From contig NZ_CP091110.1 of NCBI RefSeq assembly GCF_021560175.1, positions 191,001 through 255,000 of the forward strand: 64,000 nt of DNA. Reading direction: 5' to 3'. Of this stretch, positions 35,006 to 44,323 are shown one piece after another. The position numbers were made by a program, and so were the translations under genes. The first letter of the stretch is position 1. Each line of letters starts with the position of its first letter. Source of the DNA: Neobacillus drentensis. Its GTDB lineage: Bacteria; Bacillota; Bacilli; Bacillales; Cytobacillaceae. The notes under the pieces are model-generated. The model was not told the DNA's origin. It saw only the letters and a program-made list of their open reading frames with translations, and made no database searches.

Positions 35006-36364
35006 TTACATTAAGTGTTTTAGAAACATCGTTGCGATCCCAAAGTAAGTCATGAGTGAGAAGATATCATTTAACGTTGTAATTAACGGACCTGACGCTA
35101 CTGCCGGGTCAATCTTCAAACGATATAAAATCAACGGTATAATCGTCCCGGCAAGGGTCCCAATAATGAGCGTTAAAAAAAGCGAGGACCCTACGACAGC
35201 ACCTAAAATTAAATTGCCCTGCCAGATGTATGCGATAATGGCGATAATTAGCGCACAGATTACCCCAATTGTAATCCCAACACCAAGTTCCCGTGCAACT
35301 AATCGAGTAATCACCTTTTTATTGACCTCTTGTGTAATCAACCCTCTGACCACCACTGCGAGCGACTGAGTGCCGGTATTTCCCGTCATCCCAGCAATCA
35401 TCGGCATAAAGAAGGCCAATGCCACAACTTTCTGCAGGGTCTCCTCAAAACTGCTAATGATCCTTCCGGAAATAACACCTATAAATAATAATAAAATCAG
35501 CCATGGTAACCGCCTCGCTGCAGCTACCAACGTTTTTGTTTCGAAGTCAATCGATTTCCCGGAAGCTGATAATTTTTCAATATCTTCATTCGCCTCTTGG
35601 ATGAAAATATCAATAATGTCATCGACCGTCACAATCCCGACTAAGACAGAGTTTTCATCCACAACAGGTATGGCCAGGAAATCATATCGTTCAGCCGTTT
35701 GGGCAACGACTTCCTGGTCGGTGGTAACGGAAACGGCAATCACTCGTTCGTACATAATGTCACGGATTTTTTCCGACGGTTCGGCCAGTAATAAATCCCG
35801 ATAGGAGACAACGCCAACCAGCTTCCGTTCCTCATCAATGACATACAGGTAGTTAATCGATTCAGCAAACTCGGCAAATACTTTAAACTTGTCTACCGCT
35901 TCCCTGACTGTAAAATAGTCACGAATCCAAACAAAGCGATTGGTCATCACTCGCCCCGCTGTTTCCGGCGGATAATTCATAATGCCTTGAACGGCATGAG
36001 ACTCCTCTTTCTTCATTCCAGATAAAAGGGAATCCTTTTTCTCTGGGGATAATTCATTTAACAACAGGGCTAAATCATCATTGTCCATCAAGTCTAAAAC
36101 TTGACTGGATTTTTCAATTCCTAGAATATTTAATAACCCAAGCTGTTCCTCCTTATCAAGCTCCTCCATTAAGTCTGCTAATACATCAGTGTTTAAAAAT
36201 AGTAAAAATCTTCCCTTATGCTTTTCCGGCAGGTCCTCATAGATTTTAGCGACATCATAGGGCTGAAGCTCCTCAAGGATTGCTTCAAATTCAGCTTTTT
36301 TATTTTCCTTTAGCGTTTTAATGATATAAAGGCTTATTTCATCTGCCGTCATATTTTTTATCAT
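35006..36364 (-). CDS. mgtE: Magnesium transporter MgtE
   Basis: Mg2+ channel in the membrane, 452 aa, acting as a dimer gated by cytosolic Mg2+. Order: N domain of helical repeats (about 20-130, LPEKHKGRFLLFL), two CBS domains (about 135-260, MTNRFVWIRDYFTVREAV and VVDENSVLVGIVTVDDIIDI), a connecting helix, and five TM helices (about 285-450) with MIAGMTGNTGTQSLAVVVRGL, the conserved pore region. ATG has AAAGGGGC 8 nt upstream. The 5' region to the divergent gene (185 nt) does not show an M-box Mg2+ riboswitch, which Bacillus mgtE often has. Confidence 0.96.
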   Translation of the reverse strand: MIKNMTADEISLYIIKTLKENKKAEFEAILEELQPYDVAKIYEDLPEKHKGRFLLFLNTDVLADLMEELDKEEQLGLLNILGIEKSSQVLDLMDNDDLALLLNELSPEKKDSLLSGMKKEESHAVQGIMNYPPETAGRVMTNRFVWIRDYFTVREAVDKFKVFAEFAESINYLYVIDEERKLVGVVSYRDLLLAEPSEKIRDIMYERVIAVSVTTDQEVVAQTAERYDFLAIPVVDENSVLVGIVTVDDIIDIFIQEANEDIEKLSASGKSIDFETKTLVAAARRLPWLILLLFIGVISGRIISSFEETLQKVVALAFFMPMIAGMTGNTGTQSLAVVVRGLITQEVNKKVITRLVARELGVGITIGVICALIIAIIAYIWQGNLILGAVVGSSLFLTLIIGTLAGTIIPLILYRLKIDPAVASGPLITTLNDIFSLMTYFGIATMFLKHLM

Positions 36365-36612
36365 CTTAAATTGCCCCTTTCTGTGGGTGCCGTTAAAAAT
36401 TAGCTGTTAAAAATGGTAGACGAACAAATAATAAAGACTAGGATATATAAAATAGTATGTGTAATTGCTGAAAATTTTTTGTAAAAGAAATGAAATATGC
36501 TATTAGGCCTATAATTTGATAAAATAAGGAAGGACTTACAAAAGTAAAATTGGAAGTTTTATGGAAGCTGTCCATTAACATATTACAAGTGGTTGAACGG
36601 AGGAGTTTGGCT

Positions 36613-37389
36613 TTGAAAAAGCATCATCAAGACATACGGGATCTTATCTATGTACATCTTAATCAATCTGACCAGTATGTCATGTCCTACGGTATCGAAT
36701 TCAGCGAATTTGCTGCTGCTTTTTCAGGTTCATTAAATCATTTGCTTTTACTCAAGCACCGTTTTGATGATGCTGATTTTAATATGCATACCCTGCTCGA
36801 TTATTGTCCGGACGACCGAATTGATAAGTTAGCAGCAGAGGATGTTTACAGTTACGGAAACTTTTGCTGGATTGATTTCACAGAGGAAGAAGTATTGAAT
36901 GAACTTTCTGGTCAGGAATTAGCTGAATTATTATACCTAGGACATCAGAAGCAGCATTTAAAGCTGCCCTTTTACAATAAACTAGGCAATCGCTTTGTTT
37001 ATTTAGCCCATGATGATGGGTGGTATAACAAAATTTATTATCGAAGCTTTAAGGATTTTTTTCACTTACTAAGTGAAGTGATTTCCGTTAAGCTTGGGGA
37101 ACTAAAGCTTGAAAAAACGATCCTTGGAATCAGAAAGAAACGAAGTTATCCGCAGGTCAATAAAGAATTTCTTCTCTCGTTAACACCGTTTATGAAAGAG
37201 GGTATTTGTATATCCCTACGAGATGCGGAACACCAGCGGACTAGAATTGATATTCCAATTTGGGTCATGGGTGATTTTGATAATATGGATGATATGTATG
37301 AGGAGTATCAACATATTTCCAATAAGCCATACCATGCCAAACTCATCTTTGATAAAAGAACAAAAGAGTGGAAGCTCAATGTCGTATAA
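36613..37389 (+). CDS. Conserved-looking cytosolic protein of unknown function
   Basis: 258 aa from TTG 36613, with GGAGGAG 7 nt upstream; the longer frame from 36550 has no ribosome binding site at a usable distance. No signal peptide or TM helix. The composition is charged with many aromatic residues (NKLGNRFVYLAHDDGWYNKIYYRSFKDFFHLL). I recognise no motif, catalytic signature or domain. It is divergent from mgtE and ends in a strong terminator (37395-37425), so it is monocistronic. Good codon usage and a proper terminator support a real gene. Confidence 0.7.
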   Translation: MKKHHQDIRDLIYVHLNQSDQYVMSYGIEFSEFAAAFSGSLNHLLLLKHRFDDADFNMHTLLDYCPDDRIDKLAAEDVYSYGNFCWIDFTEEEVLNELSGQELAELLYLGHQKQHLKLPFYNKLGNRFVYLAHDDGWYNKIYYRSFKDFFHLLSEVISVKLGELKLEKTILGIRKKRSYPQVNKEFLLSLTPFMKEGICISLRDAEHQRTRIDIPIWVMGDFDNMDDMYEEYQHISNKPYHAKLIFDKRTKEWKLNVV

Positions 37390-37394
37390 GATAG

Positions 37395-37425
37395 AAAAAC
37401 AGTCCTAGTGGCAGGACTGTTTTTC
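37395..37425 (+). terminator. Terminator after the 36613 gene
   Basis: ACAGTCCT/AGGACTGT with 6-nt loop, then TTTT. The following 37426-37690 stretch holds a start-less open frame (about 37410-37649) but no gene I can support. Confidence 0.8.
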
Positions 37426-37698
37426 TTATAAATGGAGGTTTATTCTTTCCTAGATTTCGTTTTGATCGTGCTTCAGAAGCAGTGCTTACATTTTCTTCGT
37501 TCCCTCCTCCTGCAGGGAGAACAAGCCTTATGGATAGACAAGGTGACAAAATACTGATAGACGGTATTGAAGCAAGCATTAGGCATCATAAAATAATACA
37601 TAAGGGAAAAAAACATGTAAAAACAGGTCTGCGACATTTCCTTTCTTAATTAGTAAAATGGTAAAATAAAATGTGATAGAGAATTTGGAGGAATAGAA

Positions 37699-38778
37699 AT
37701 GAAAACAAAATTAGGTTTGTTATATGGAGGAAAATCTGCTGAGCATAAGGTTTCCTTACAGACAGCTCTAGCTGTAATTCGAGCATTAGACCTTGAGAAA
37801 TTTGAAATTTATCCAATTTATATAAATGTTGAAGGACAGTGGATTAAAGGGCCGCAGCTGCTTGAGCCAGTTGAAAATGTTCAAGCGCTTGAATTCACCA
37901 ATGCGCCCCAGTTATCCCCTTTATCATTGGCTCCTGCCCTTTTTCATGCCAATCAGCAAGATGCTGAAGCGCTTGATGTTATTTTTCCATTACTACATGG
38001 GCCAAATGGTGAAGACGGAACCGTTCAAGGCTTATTAGAGCTGCTCAATTTGCCGTATGTAGGAAATGGAGTTCTTGCTTCAGCCGCTGGTATGGATAAA
38101 GTGTTGATGAAAAATATTTTCGCACAAGCAGGGCTGGCTCAGGTTGACTATGTTTCTTTCATCAAAAGTGAATGGGCGAAGGCGAAGGAAGAGGCCTATA
38201 CTCGTGTAGAAGAACAGCTTGGTTATCCATGCTTTGTTAAACCAGCAAACCTTGGCTCTAGTGTGGGAATCAGCAAATGTACCAGTCGTGCTGAATTAGA
38301 TGCTGCATTTGTGGAGGCCTTTCAATTTGACCGGAAAGTCATTATTGAACAAGGAGTCGTTGCCCGTGAGGTTGAAATTGCGGTTCTTGGCAATGATGAG
38401 CCGGAATGCTCGGTAGCCGGTGAAATCGTTCCGAAGAAGGATTTTTATGATTACAAAGCGAAGTATGAAGATGGGGAAACAGCGTTAATTATTCCTGCTG
38501 AGGTGACCAAAGAAGAATACGTACAAATGAAGGAAATGGCTGTTCGTGCTTTTAAAGCACTAGACTGTTCTGGACTTGTTCGTGCTGATTTCTTCTTAAC
38601 AAAGGATGGCAAAGCCTTCATTAATGAGGTAAATACGATGCCGGGCTTCACCCCTTTCAGTATGTTCCCGCTTTTATGGAAGCATACAGGCTTAGAGTAT
38701 CCGCAGTTGATTGAACGACTTGTTCAGCTTGCCAAAGAGCGACATGCGGAGAAACAGCAGATTAAGTATACGTTTTAA
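37699..38778 (+). CDS. ddl: D-alanine-D-alanine ligase Ddl
   Basis: Joins two D-alanines with ATP for peptidoglycan precursors; cytoplasmic. ATP-grasp enzyme, 359 aa: N-terminal [16 protein letters not shown] (His/Ser of the first D-Ala site), [16 protein letters not shown], central domain [17 protein letters not shown], and C-terminal [26 protein letters not shown] with the Mg ligands. GGAGGAATAGAA precedes the ATG. It is followed by murF, whose product uses the D-Ala-D-Ala made here, and by a weak hairpin GACACGGC/GCCGTGTC (38792-38813). Confidence 0.97.
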   Translation: MKTKLGLLYGGKSAEHKVSLQTALAVIRALDLEKFEIYPIYINVEGQWIKGPQLLEPVENVQALEFTNAPQLSPLSLAPALFHANQQDAEALDVIFPLLHGPNGEDGTVQGLLELLNLPYVGNGVLASAAGMDKVLMKNIFAQAGLAQVDYVSFIKSEWAKAKEEAYTRVEEQLGYPCFVKPANLGSSVGISKCTSRAELDAAFVEAFQFDRKVIIEQGVVAREVEIAVLGNDEPECSVAGEIVPKKDFYDYKAKYEDGETALIIPAEVTKEEYVQMKEMAVRAFKALDCSGLVRADFFLTKDGKAFINEVNTMPGFTPFSMFPLLWKHTGLEYPQLIERLVQLAKERHAEKQQIKYTF

Positions 38779-38851
38779 TTAAAATAATGGAGACACGGCT
38801 CAGATGCCGTGTCCGTTTCTATTTAGCAAATAGAAAAAGGAGGGAAACCAA

Positions 38852-40231
38852 TTGATCAAACGTTCTTTAAAACAGATTTCAGACATGGCCTCCGCCATCA
38901 ATGATATTACCCCATTCGCTGATATTGTCATTGAGGGGGTTACCATCGACACGCGAAAGGTCCAAGCAGGTAATTTATTTGTACCCTTTAAAGGTGAACA
39001 TGCCGACGGTCACAAGTATGTAGAAGAGGCAATCAAAAAAGGGGCAGCAGCATCTCTATGGCAAAAGGATGTACCCAATCCGCCGCAAGGGCTGCCAATT
39101 TTACTTGTTGATGACTGCCTTGTTGCTTTGCAGGAGATGGCGCGAAAATATCGACAGGAATTATCAGTAAAAGTAGTAGGGATTACGGGCAGTAATGGTA
39201 AAACCACTACAAAGGATATGACAGCAAGTTTATTATCTACCCAGTATAAGGTTCAAAAGACGGAAGGGAACTATAATAATCATCTTGGACTTCCATTAAC
39301 GGTTTTAGGATTAAGTGAGGAAACTGAAATTGCCGTATTGGAGATGGGAATGAGCGGGCGTGGGGAAATTGCTTTTCTGACCAAACTTGCATGCCCTGAT
39401 GCCGTGGTGATTACCAACATTGGGGAATCTCACTTACTTGACTTGGGTTCAAGAGAAGCGATAGCCGAAGCGAAACTTGAAATTCTTCAAGGGCTCCGTG
39501 ATGGTGGACTTGCCGTGCTTCACGGTGATGAGCCCTTATTAATGGAGCGGATTTACCAATATAAAGGGAATATTAATATCCAAACCTTTGGAAGAAATGT
39601 AACGAATGATCTTTATCCTAAGGATATAACCCAAATCGAGCAAGGCAACTCCTTTAAAATTAATGCATCCGAGACGACATTTGAACTCCCGGTTCTCGGC
39701 ACGCATAATATTTTAAATGCATTAGCCGCCATGCTGATTGCCCGTTATTTTTCAATTCCATTTGAAAAAATGAATCCAGGATTGGCTAATATTAAGCTGA
39801 CAAACATGCGAATGGAGTTAGTCGAAGGAAAACAAGGTGAAAAGATTATCAACGATGCCTATAATGCGAGCCCAACATCCATGATGGCGGCGATTGAGTT
39901 GGTATCCAATCTTCAAGGCTATAAACGAAAAATCCTCGTGCTCGGAGATATGCTCGAGCTGGGACCGCAGGAAGAACAGTACCATCTGCAAGTAGGCTCA
40001 CAACTAAACCCGGAAAAAATTGATTATCTGTTCACCTATGGTGAGTTAGGCGGACATATTGCCAAAGGGGCCCGTCAAGCTTTAGGCGAGAATCAGGTAT
40101 TTGCCTTTAGAGATAAGTCAAAACTGATTGAAAAGCTAAAAACATTTGTAGATGAGACCACACTTGTTCTTGTAAAAGCTTCACGCGGAATGAGATTAGA
40201 GGAGATTGTTCAAGCCTTACAAAAGAAGTAA
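38852..40231 (+). CDS. murF: UDP-N-acetylmuramoyl-tripeptide-D-alanyl-D-alanine ligase MurF
   Basis: Adds D-Ala-D-Ala to the UDP-MurNAc-tripeptide. 459 aa with the Mur ligase order: N-terminal UDP-binding domain (ITPFADIVIEGVTIDTRKV), central ATPase with GITGSNGKTTTKD near residue 110, and C-terminal domain with NDAYNASPTSM and the KILVLGDMLELG stretch. TTG 38852 has AAAGGAGGG 8 nt upstream. It overlaps functionally with ddl just before it. The esterase gene starts 20 nt later and likely shares the transcript. Confidence 0.97.
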   Translation: MIKRSLKQISDMASAINDITPFADIVIEGVTIDTRKVQAGNLFVPFKGEHADGHKYVEEAIKKGAAASLWQKDVPNPPQGLPILLVDDCLVALQEMARKYRQELSVKVVGITGSNGKTTTKDMTASLLSTQYKVQKTEGNYNNHLGLPLTVLGLSEETEIAVLEMGMSGRGEIAFLTKLACPDAVVITNIGESHLLDLGSREAIAEAKLEILQGLRDGGLAVLHGDEPLLMERIYQYKGNINIQTFGRNVTNDLYPKDITQIEQGNSFKINASETTFELPVLGTHNILNALAAMLIARYFSIPFEKMNPGLANIKLTNMRMELVEGKQGEKIINDAYNASPTSMMAAIELVSNLQGYKRKILVLGDMLELGPQEEQYHLQVGSQLNPEKIDYLFTYGELGGHIAKGARQALGENQVFAFRDKSKLIEKLKTFVDETTLVLVKASRGMRLEEIVQALQKK

Positions 40232-40251
40232 AGGGACGGGCAGGTGAGAAA

Positions 40252-40950
40252 ATGATTGGCTGTTTACTGATTCATGGCTTTACGGGTGCACCTTATGAAG
40301 TCGAGCCCCTGGCAGAGTTTTTAAAAGAACGAACTGATTGGAAGATTAGTGTTCCTACACTGCCGGGGCATGGTGTTCCCGGCTCCCTAAAGGGGGTGCA
40401 CTATCAAGAGTGGATCGATCATGCTGAAGCCGAATTGACAAAACTAATTAATACGTGTGACAAGGTACATGTGGTTGGTTTTTCAATGGGAGGAATGATA
40501 GCCAGTTATCTTGCCGCCCAATACCCTGTGGACAAGCTTATTCTTTTGAGTGCAGCTGCCTACTATGTTAACCCCAAACAATTAGCAGTTGACATCAAAG
40601 AGATCATAAAAGATTCCCTGCGCGGAAAATTACAGGAAAATGAATTATTTCTCCGTTATAAACGAAAAATAACAGAAACACCCTTTGCGGCTACCTTGCA
40701 ATTCCGCAGGCTTGTTTCTTTTATTAAACCTCTACTGCATCAGGTAAACGTGCCAACCTTTATTGCACAAGGGGAGTGTGACGGGATTGTGCCGCCTAAA
40801 AGCGCTGAATATTTATTCCATACGATAAGTGCCAAACAGAAAAAACTCGCCCTTTTCAAGCATTCCAAGCATCTTATTTGCCACTGTGAGGAACGGGACA
40901 CCCTGTTTTCTCAAGTGCTGGATTTTTTAATGGAGAAAAGGACTATTTAA
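40252..40950 (+). CDS. Alpha/beta hydrolase, carboxylesterase-like
   Basis: 232 aa, cytoplasmic. The oxyanion motif is LLIHGFTGAPYEV at the very N-terminus. The nucleophile elbow GFSMGG is near residue 80, the acid is probably Asp in GECDGIVPP, and the base is His in HSKHLI. The small cap (about 125-165) fits the thermostable carboxylesterase/monoglyceride lipase group. ATG follows GGGCAGGTGAGAAA. It is cotranscribed after murF by position, but a role in wall synthesis is not implied. Confidence 0.88.
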   Translation: MIGCLLIHGFTGAPYEVEPLAEFLKERTDWKISVPTLPGHGVPGSLKGVHYQEWIDHAEAELTKLINTCDKVHVVGFSMGGMIASYLAAQYPVDKLILLSAAAYYVNPKQLAVDIKEIIKDSLRGKLQENELFLRYKRKITETPFAATLQFRRLVSFIKPLLHQVNVPTFIAQGECDGIVPPKSAEYLFHTISAKQKKLALFKHSKHLICHCEERDTLFSQVLDFLMEKRTI

Positions 40951-40980
40951 GGTTAAAGACTGGTTTAAAACATGTCTTTA

Positions 40981-41009
40981 TTGCAAAATACTAGAAATAG
41001 TGGTATGAT
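40981..41009 (+). promoter_or_regulatory. cshA promoter
   Basis: TTGCAA (40981-40986), 17-nt spacer, TATGAT (41004-41009). Confidence 0.65.
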
Positions 41010-41042
41010 ATTCATCAACGTGTCTAAAGAACGATGATTGAA

Positions 41043-41074
41043 GGGCATACTCTTTTGGAGAATGTCTTTTTTTT
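41043..41074 (+). terminator. Terminator-like hairpin inside the cshA leader
   Basis: GGCATACTC/GAGAATGTC stem (one mismatch) with TTTTG loop and eight T, about 35 nt after the promoter and 100 nt before the start codon. It would attenuate cshA unless a competing fold or a factor intervenes. Confidence 0.65.
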
Positions 41075-41176
41075 GGTAAAATAAAGAAGTAATATTACCG
41101 CATTTTGATGCGTATGTTTGTATATTCAGCACTTATATACCAAATATTTTCATATAGATGAAGGAGAATGAACACA

Positions 41177-42667
41177 TTGACAAAGTTTGAAGAATTAGGC
41201 ATAAGTCAAGCCACCTTAAAAGCTGTCCTTAAAATGGGTTTTGAGGAAGCTACACCAATCCAATCCGAAACCATTCCGTTGGGGCTAAAAGGTATAGATT
41301 TGATCGGGCAAGCTCAAACAGGAACTGGTAAAACAGCTGCTTTTGGTATTCCGTTGGTGGAAAAAGTTGATACAAAAAGGGATGCCATTCAAGGGATTAT
41401 TATTGCGCCAACTCGTGAATTAGCGATCCAGGTTTCCGAAGAGCTCTATAAAATTGGGGCAGGAAAAAGAGTCCGCGTACTGCCGATTTATGGTGGTCAG
41501 GATATTAGCCGCCAAATCCGCTCATTAAAGAAAGCTCCACATATTATTGTTGGTACCCCTGGACGGGTTCTAGACCACATTAATCGGAAAACAATGCGTT
41601 TAGATACCGTGAATACGGTTATTCTGGATGAAGCAGATGAAATGTTAAACATGGGATTCATTGAGGATATTGAATCAATTCTTGCTGCAACACCAGCAGA
41701 GCGTCAAACACTATTGTTCTCTGCGACAATGCCAGCACCAATTCAAAGAATGGCAGAAAAATTCATGAAGGAGCCGCAAATTGTTCGTGTAAAAACGAAA
41801 GAAATGACCGTTCCTTTAATTGAACAATATTACATTGAAGTGCAAGAAAGAAATAAATTTGATGTATTAACAAGACTTCTTGATATTCAGTCACCTGAAC
41901 TTGCGATTGTCTTTGGCCGGACAAAGCGCCGTGTCGATGAATTATCAGAAGCATTGACGTTAAGAGGATATACAGCAGAGGGTATTCATGGCGATTTAAC
42001 TCAGGCAAAGCGTATGTCGGTCCTTCGAAAGTTTAAAGAGGGAACAGTGGATGTTCTTGTTGCAACAGACGTAGCGGCAAGGGGTCTAGATATTTCCGGC
42101 GTTACACATGTATATAATTTTGATATTCCGCAGGATCCAGAGAGCTACGTTCACCGTATTGGACGTACTGGCCGTGCCGGAAAGACTGGTGTTGCGATGA
42201 CTTTCATCACACCACGTGAGAAATCTTACCTTGCCGTTGTGGAAAAAACAACGAAGAGGAAGATGGAAAGAATGCAGGCTCCAACCCTTGATGAGGCTTT
42301 GGAAGGTCAACAGCGTGCAGTTGTAGATAAAATTGTGCAAACAATTGAATCCAATAACCTTCATTATTACAAAGCAGCAGCACAAGAATTATTAGATGGC
42401 AATGATGCTCAAACCGTTGTGGCTGCAGTCTTAAAGATGTTAACAAAAGAGCCGGATACTACTCCTGTTAAATTAACAGAAGAATCTCCACTTCCACAAA
42501 AAAGAGATAGAAAACAGTTTGATCGTGGAGACCGTCGTAGAAGAGATGACTCTAGAGGTTCATACAACTCTGATCGCAACCGAAAAAAAGCACCGGTAAA
42601 ACCAAGAAGCGGTGAAAAGCGAACTGGCGGTAAGACATCAAAGCCAAGAAGTTATAACCACCAATAA
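41177..42667 (+). CDS. cshA: DEAD-box ATP-dependent RNA helicase CshA
   Basis: RNA helicase of the degradosome and ribosome assembly, active in the cold. All helicase motifs are seen in order: GFEEATPIQ (Q), AQTGTGKT (I), PTRELAIQ (Ia), TPGRVLDH (Ib), DEAD (II), SAT (III), [12 protein letters not shown] (IV), ARGLDI (V) and [13 protein letters not shown] (VI). The C-terminal tail (430-496) is basic and rich in Arg/Asp/Gly, typical of CshA. TTG 41177 is preferred, with AAGGAG about 10 nt upstream; ATG 41168 lies only 2 nt from it. The leader holds a terminator-like hairpin. Confidence 0.96.
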   Translation: MTKFEELGISQATLKAVLKMGFEEATPIQSETIPLGLKGIDLIGQAQTGTGKTAAFGIPLVEKVDTKRDAIQGIIIAPTRELAIQVSEELYKIGAGKRVRVLPIYGGQDISRQIRSLKKAPHIIVGTPGRVLDHINRKTMRLDTVNTVILDEADEMLNMGFIEDIESILAATPAERQTLLFSATMPAPIQRMAEKFMKEPQIVRVKTKEMTVPLIEQYYIEVQERNKFDVLTRLLDIQSPELAIVFGRTKRRVDELSEALTLRGYTAEGIHGDLTQAKRMSVLRKFKEGTVDVLVATDVAARGLDISGVTHVYNFDIPQDPESYVHRIGRTGRAGKTGVAMTFITPREKSYLAVVEKTTKRKMERMQAPTLDEALEGQQRAVVDKIVQTIESNNLHYYKAAAQELLDGNDAQTVVAAVLKMLTKEPDTTPVKLTEESPLPQKRDRKQFDRGDRRRRDDSRGSYNSDRNRKKAPVKPRSGEKRTGGKTSKPRSYNHQ

Positions 42668-42673
42668 ACGTTA

Positions 42674-42719
42674 AAAGTGGGTGTCCCAAAAGTATATTTT
42701 GGGAGCACCCACTTTTTTT
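42674..42719 (+). terminator. Terminator after cshA
   Basis: AAAGTGGGTG-CCCAAAA pairs with TTTTGGG-CACCCACTTT, then T-run. Confidence 0.9.
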
Positions 42720-42721
42720 AT

Positions 42722-42935
42722 ACATTAAACTAGTCTGTTGATTTCCGCTCCAGGCGCGAGCGGTTCGCGGGCGGTACGGGGAGCCTCCTCGTCGCTGCGC
42801 TCCTGCGGGGTCCCCCCCTGCCCCGTACTCCCGCAGGACTTTGAATTTTCATCCTTGAATCCGCCCACGCACGAAGGAAATGCGATAGCATTTTCGAGGA
42901 GTCTTCGCGCCTTCCGCTCCAATCAACAGAGTGTG
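42722..42935. repeat. GC-rich interspersed repeat near the ger operon
   Basis: Opens TGTTGATTTCCGCTCCAGGC and closes with an inverse CGCTCCAATCAACA, so the element as a whole is an inverted repeat with a TGTTGATT/AATCAACA boundary. The interior shows GGTACGGGG/CCCCGTAC and AAATGCGATAGCATTT hairpins. The GCACGAAGGAAA-GCGATAGC block is shared with 34896-35005. GC content is far above the flanks. Short open frames across it are not genes. Confidence 0.75.
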
Positions 42936-42974
42936 AAAAAATTGTTCATCATCTTTCTTTTGGGTCTGCCTCTT

Positions 42975-44093
42975 TTATTGTTTTTTCTCGATTTGGTTCA
43001 TCGACTTCTTCTTTACATAATTCTTAATGGTATCCATTAGAAGGTATAATAATGGGATGGACTCTACACAGAGGGCGAAGGTAGGCCATGCGTGTTCATA
43101 AACATCAATAAGACTGGCATAGTTCTCCGCCATCGTTACCGACATTGAAACCACAACTGCGGCTAAGGAAAATGTTAAGGGTCTGTAATCTTTTAGTTTT
43201 AATAATTGAGCAAGGATTTGAACGGCCAGATAAAAGAAAAAGCTAATTTTTATATAAACCATGGTAGACCAAACGGCAATTAATAGCGGATCTAAGTTCT
43301 CAATAAATTCAGCGATTTTAATGAATCGAACCATTTCTAATATTGGGTAGGCTAAATGTACCGTTAAATTTGGGCCGAAAAGAAGTATTAAAATACCAAT
43401 ATAAATGATAATCAGACTAATTGAAAAGAATATCGCCCAGAAAAGCGATCTTCTTGTTCTTTTCTTATCCATAATATAAGGAAAGATAAAAATTAAGAGG
43501 ACTATCTCGCAGAAAAAGGGCGAAATAAAATAACCTCCTTGTAGAATTCCTTGGAAATCATGATTGGTTATAAAGGCCATCGAGCGCTCCCATCTTAGCT
43601 CTTTTCCAACAAAGAGAGTGTTTAAAAGGATGGCTAAAATGGTGATAAAAAATAAACCTTGAGCTGATCGAAATAGTGTAACGATACCTAATCGAGCCAT
43701 TATGGCGACAGTTGCACCAAAGAGAATCCCAATGGCCCAGTTTGGTGTTTCCGGCAGATAGACTTGGATAATGAAGTCCTCATACTCTCTTAACATAAAG
43801 GCGCTGCCATGAAAGCAAAAAAAGAACATTGCCCCCATTAGGAAAAAATGAATCCAGTAAGGAAAGATTTCTTTTCCATAAATCACAATAAATTGATCTG
43901 GTCTTCGATTGGCAAGTTTTATTCCTATAAAGGCTTGAACAACAGCACTTAAACCCCCGATAAAAATGACAATTAAAGAATCATATTGTGCCATTTTAAT
44001 GAGTTGAACCGAAGAAAACCCAACAAATGTTGAGTAAAAAAAGAGAATAAAAAATTGGATGATTTGTTGTTGAGAGATTCCCTCTGTTTTCAA
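42975..44093 (-). CDS. Germinant receptor B subunit (GerAB-family permease)
   Basis: 372-aa inner spore membrane protein with ten TM segments, of the APC-like GerB group that binds the nutrient germinant. Starts ISQQQIIQFFILFFYSTFVGFSSVQL, with FIGGLSAVVQAFIGIKL and the YPILEMVRFIKIAEFIE region typical of the family. TTG 44093 has GGTGGGG 5 nt upstream. It is last in an A-C-small-B operon, an uncommon order (A-B-C is typical). The 3' region enters a GC-rich repeat. Ligand cannot be predicted. Confidence 0.9.
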   Translation of the reverse strand: MKTEGISQQQIIQFFILFFYSTFVGFSSVQLIKMAQYDSLIVIFIGGLSAVVQAFIGIKLANRRPDQFIVIYGKEIFPYWIHFFLMGAMFFFCFHGSAFMLREYEDFIIQVYLPETPNWAIGILFGATVAIMARLGIVTLFRSAQGLFFITILAILLNTLFVGKELRWERSMAFITNHDFQGILQGGYFISPFFCEIVLLIFIFPYIMDKKRTRRSLFWAIFFSISLIIIYIGILILLFGPNLTVHLAYPILEMVRFIKIAEFIENLDPLLIAVWSTMVYIKISFFFYLAVQILAQLLKLKDYRPLTFSLAAVVVSMSVTMAENYASLIDVYEHAWPTFALCVESIPLLYLLMDTIKNYVKKKSMNQIEKKQ

Positions 44094-44104
44094 CGATGCC
44101 CCAC

Positions 44105-44323
44105 CTAACTTATAATCTTTTTTTGCAGCGGTTTAAAAAGGATTTCAATTAAATCATTGGGATCCAGACTATACTTGAAAAGGTGAGTAGATAGACAATA
44201 ACAGAACGAAACGCCCATGATACATAAGACAATGAAGTAGGTTCTTTTCTTTCGTCTTCGATTCTTAAGGTAATTCCATTCGTATAAAAAGATAATGAGG
44301 AAAAATAGAATAATGATCATCAT
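44105..44323 (-). CDS. Small two-TM protein, probable germinant receptor D subunit
   Basis: 72 aa from ATG 44323, which overlaps the stop of the C-subunit gene by 4 nt (ATGA) and has AAAGGA 9 nt upstream. Two hydrophobic segments: IIILFFLIIFLYEW and YFIVLCIMGVSFCYCLS, joined by a basic loop NRRRKKRT. Small 2-TM D subunits are known in some Bacillus receptor operons and tune receptor sensitivity; size, topology and position fit. Sequence identity to those is not something I can test here. Confidence 0.72.
   Translation of the reverse strand: MMIIILFFLIIFLYEWNYLKNRRRKKRTYFIVLCIMGVSFCYCLSTHLFKYSLDPNDLIEILFKPLQKKIIS

Noticed and set aside
37410..37649. 80-codon open plus-strand frame after the 36613 gene
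   Set aside because: No start codon with ribosome binding site in the first part, no recognised motif; possibly a decayed gene remnant but not supportable.
42738..43040. 100-aa frame after cshA
   Set aside because: It is a reading of the GC-rich repeat, running into the end of the germination gene on the other strand.
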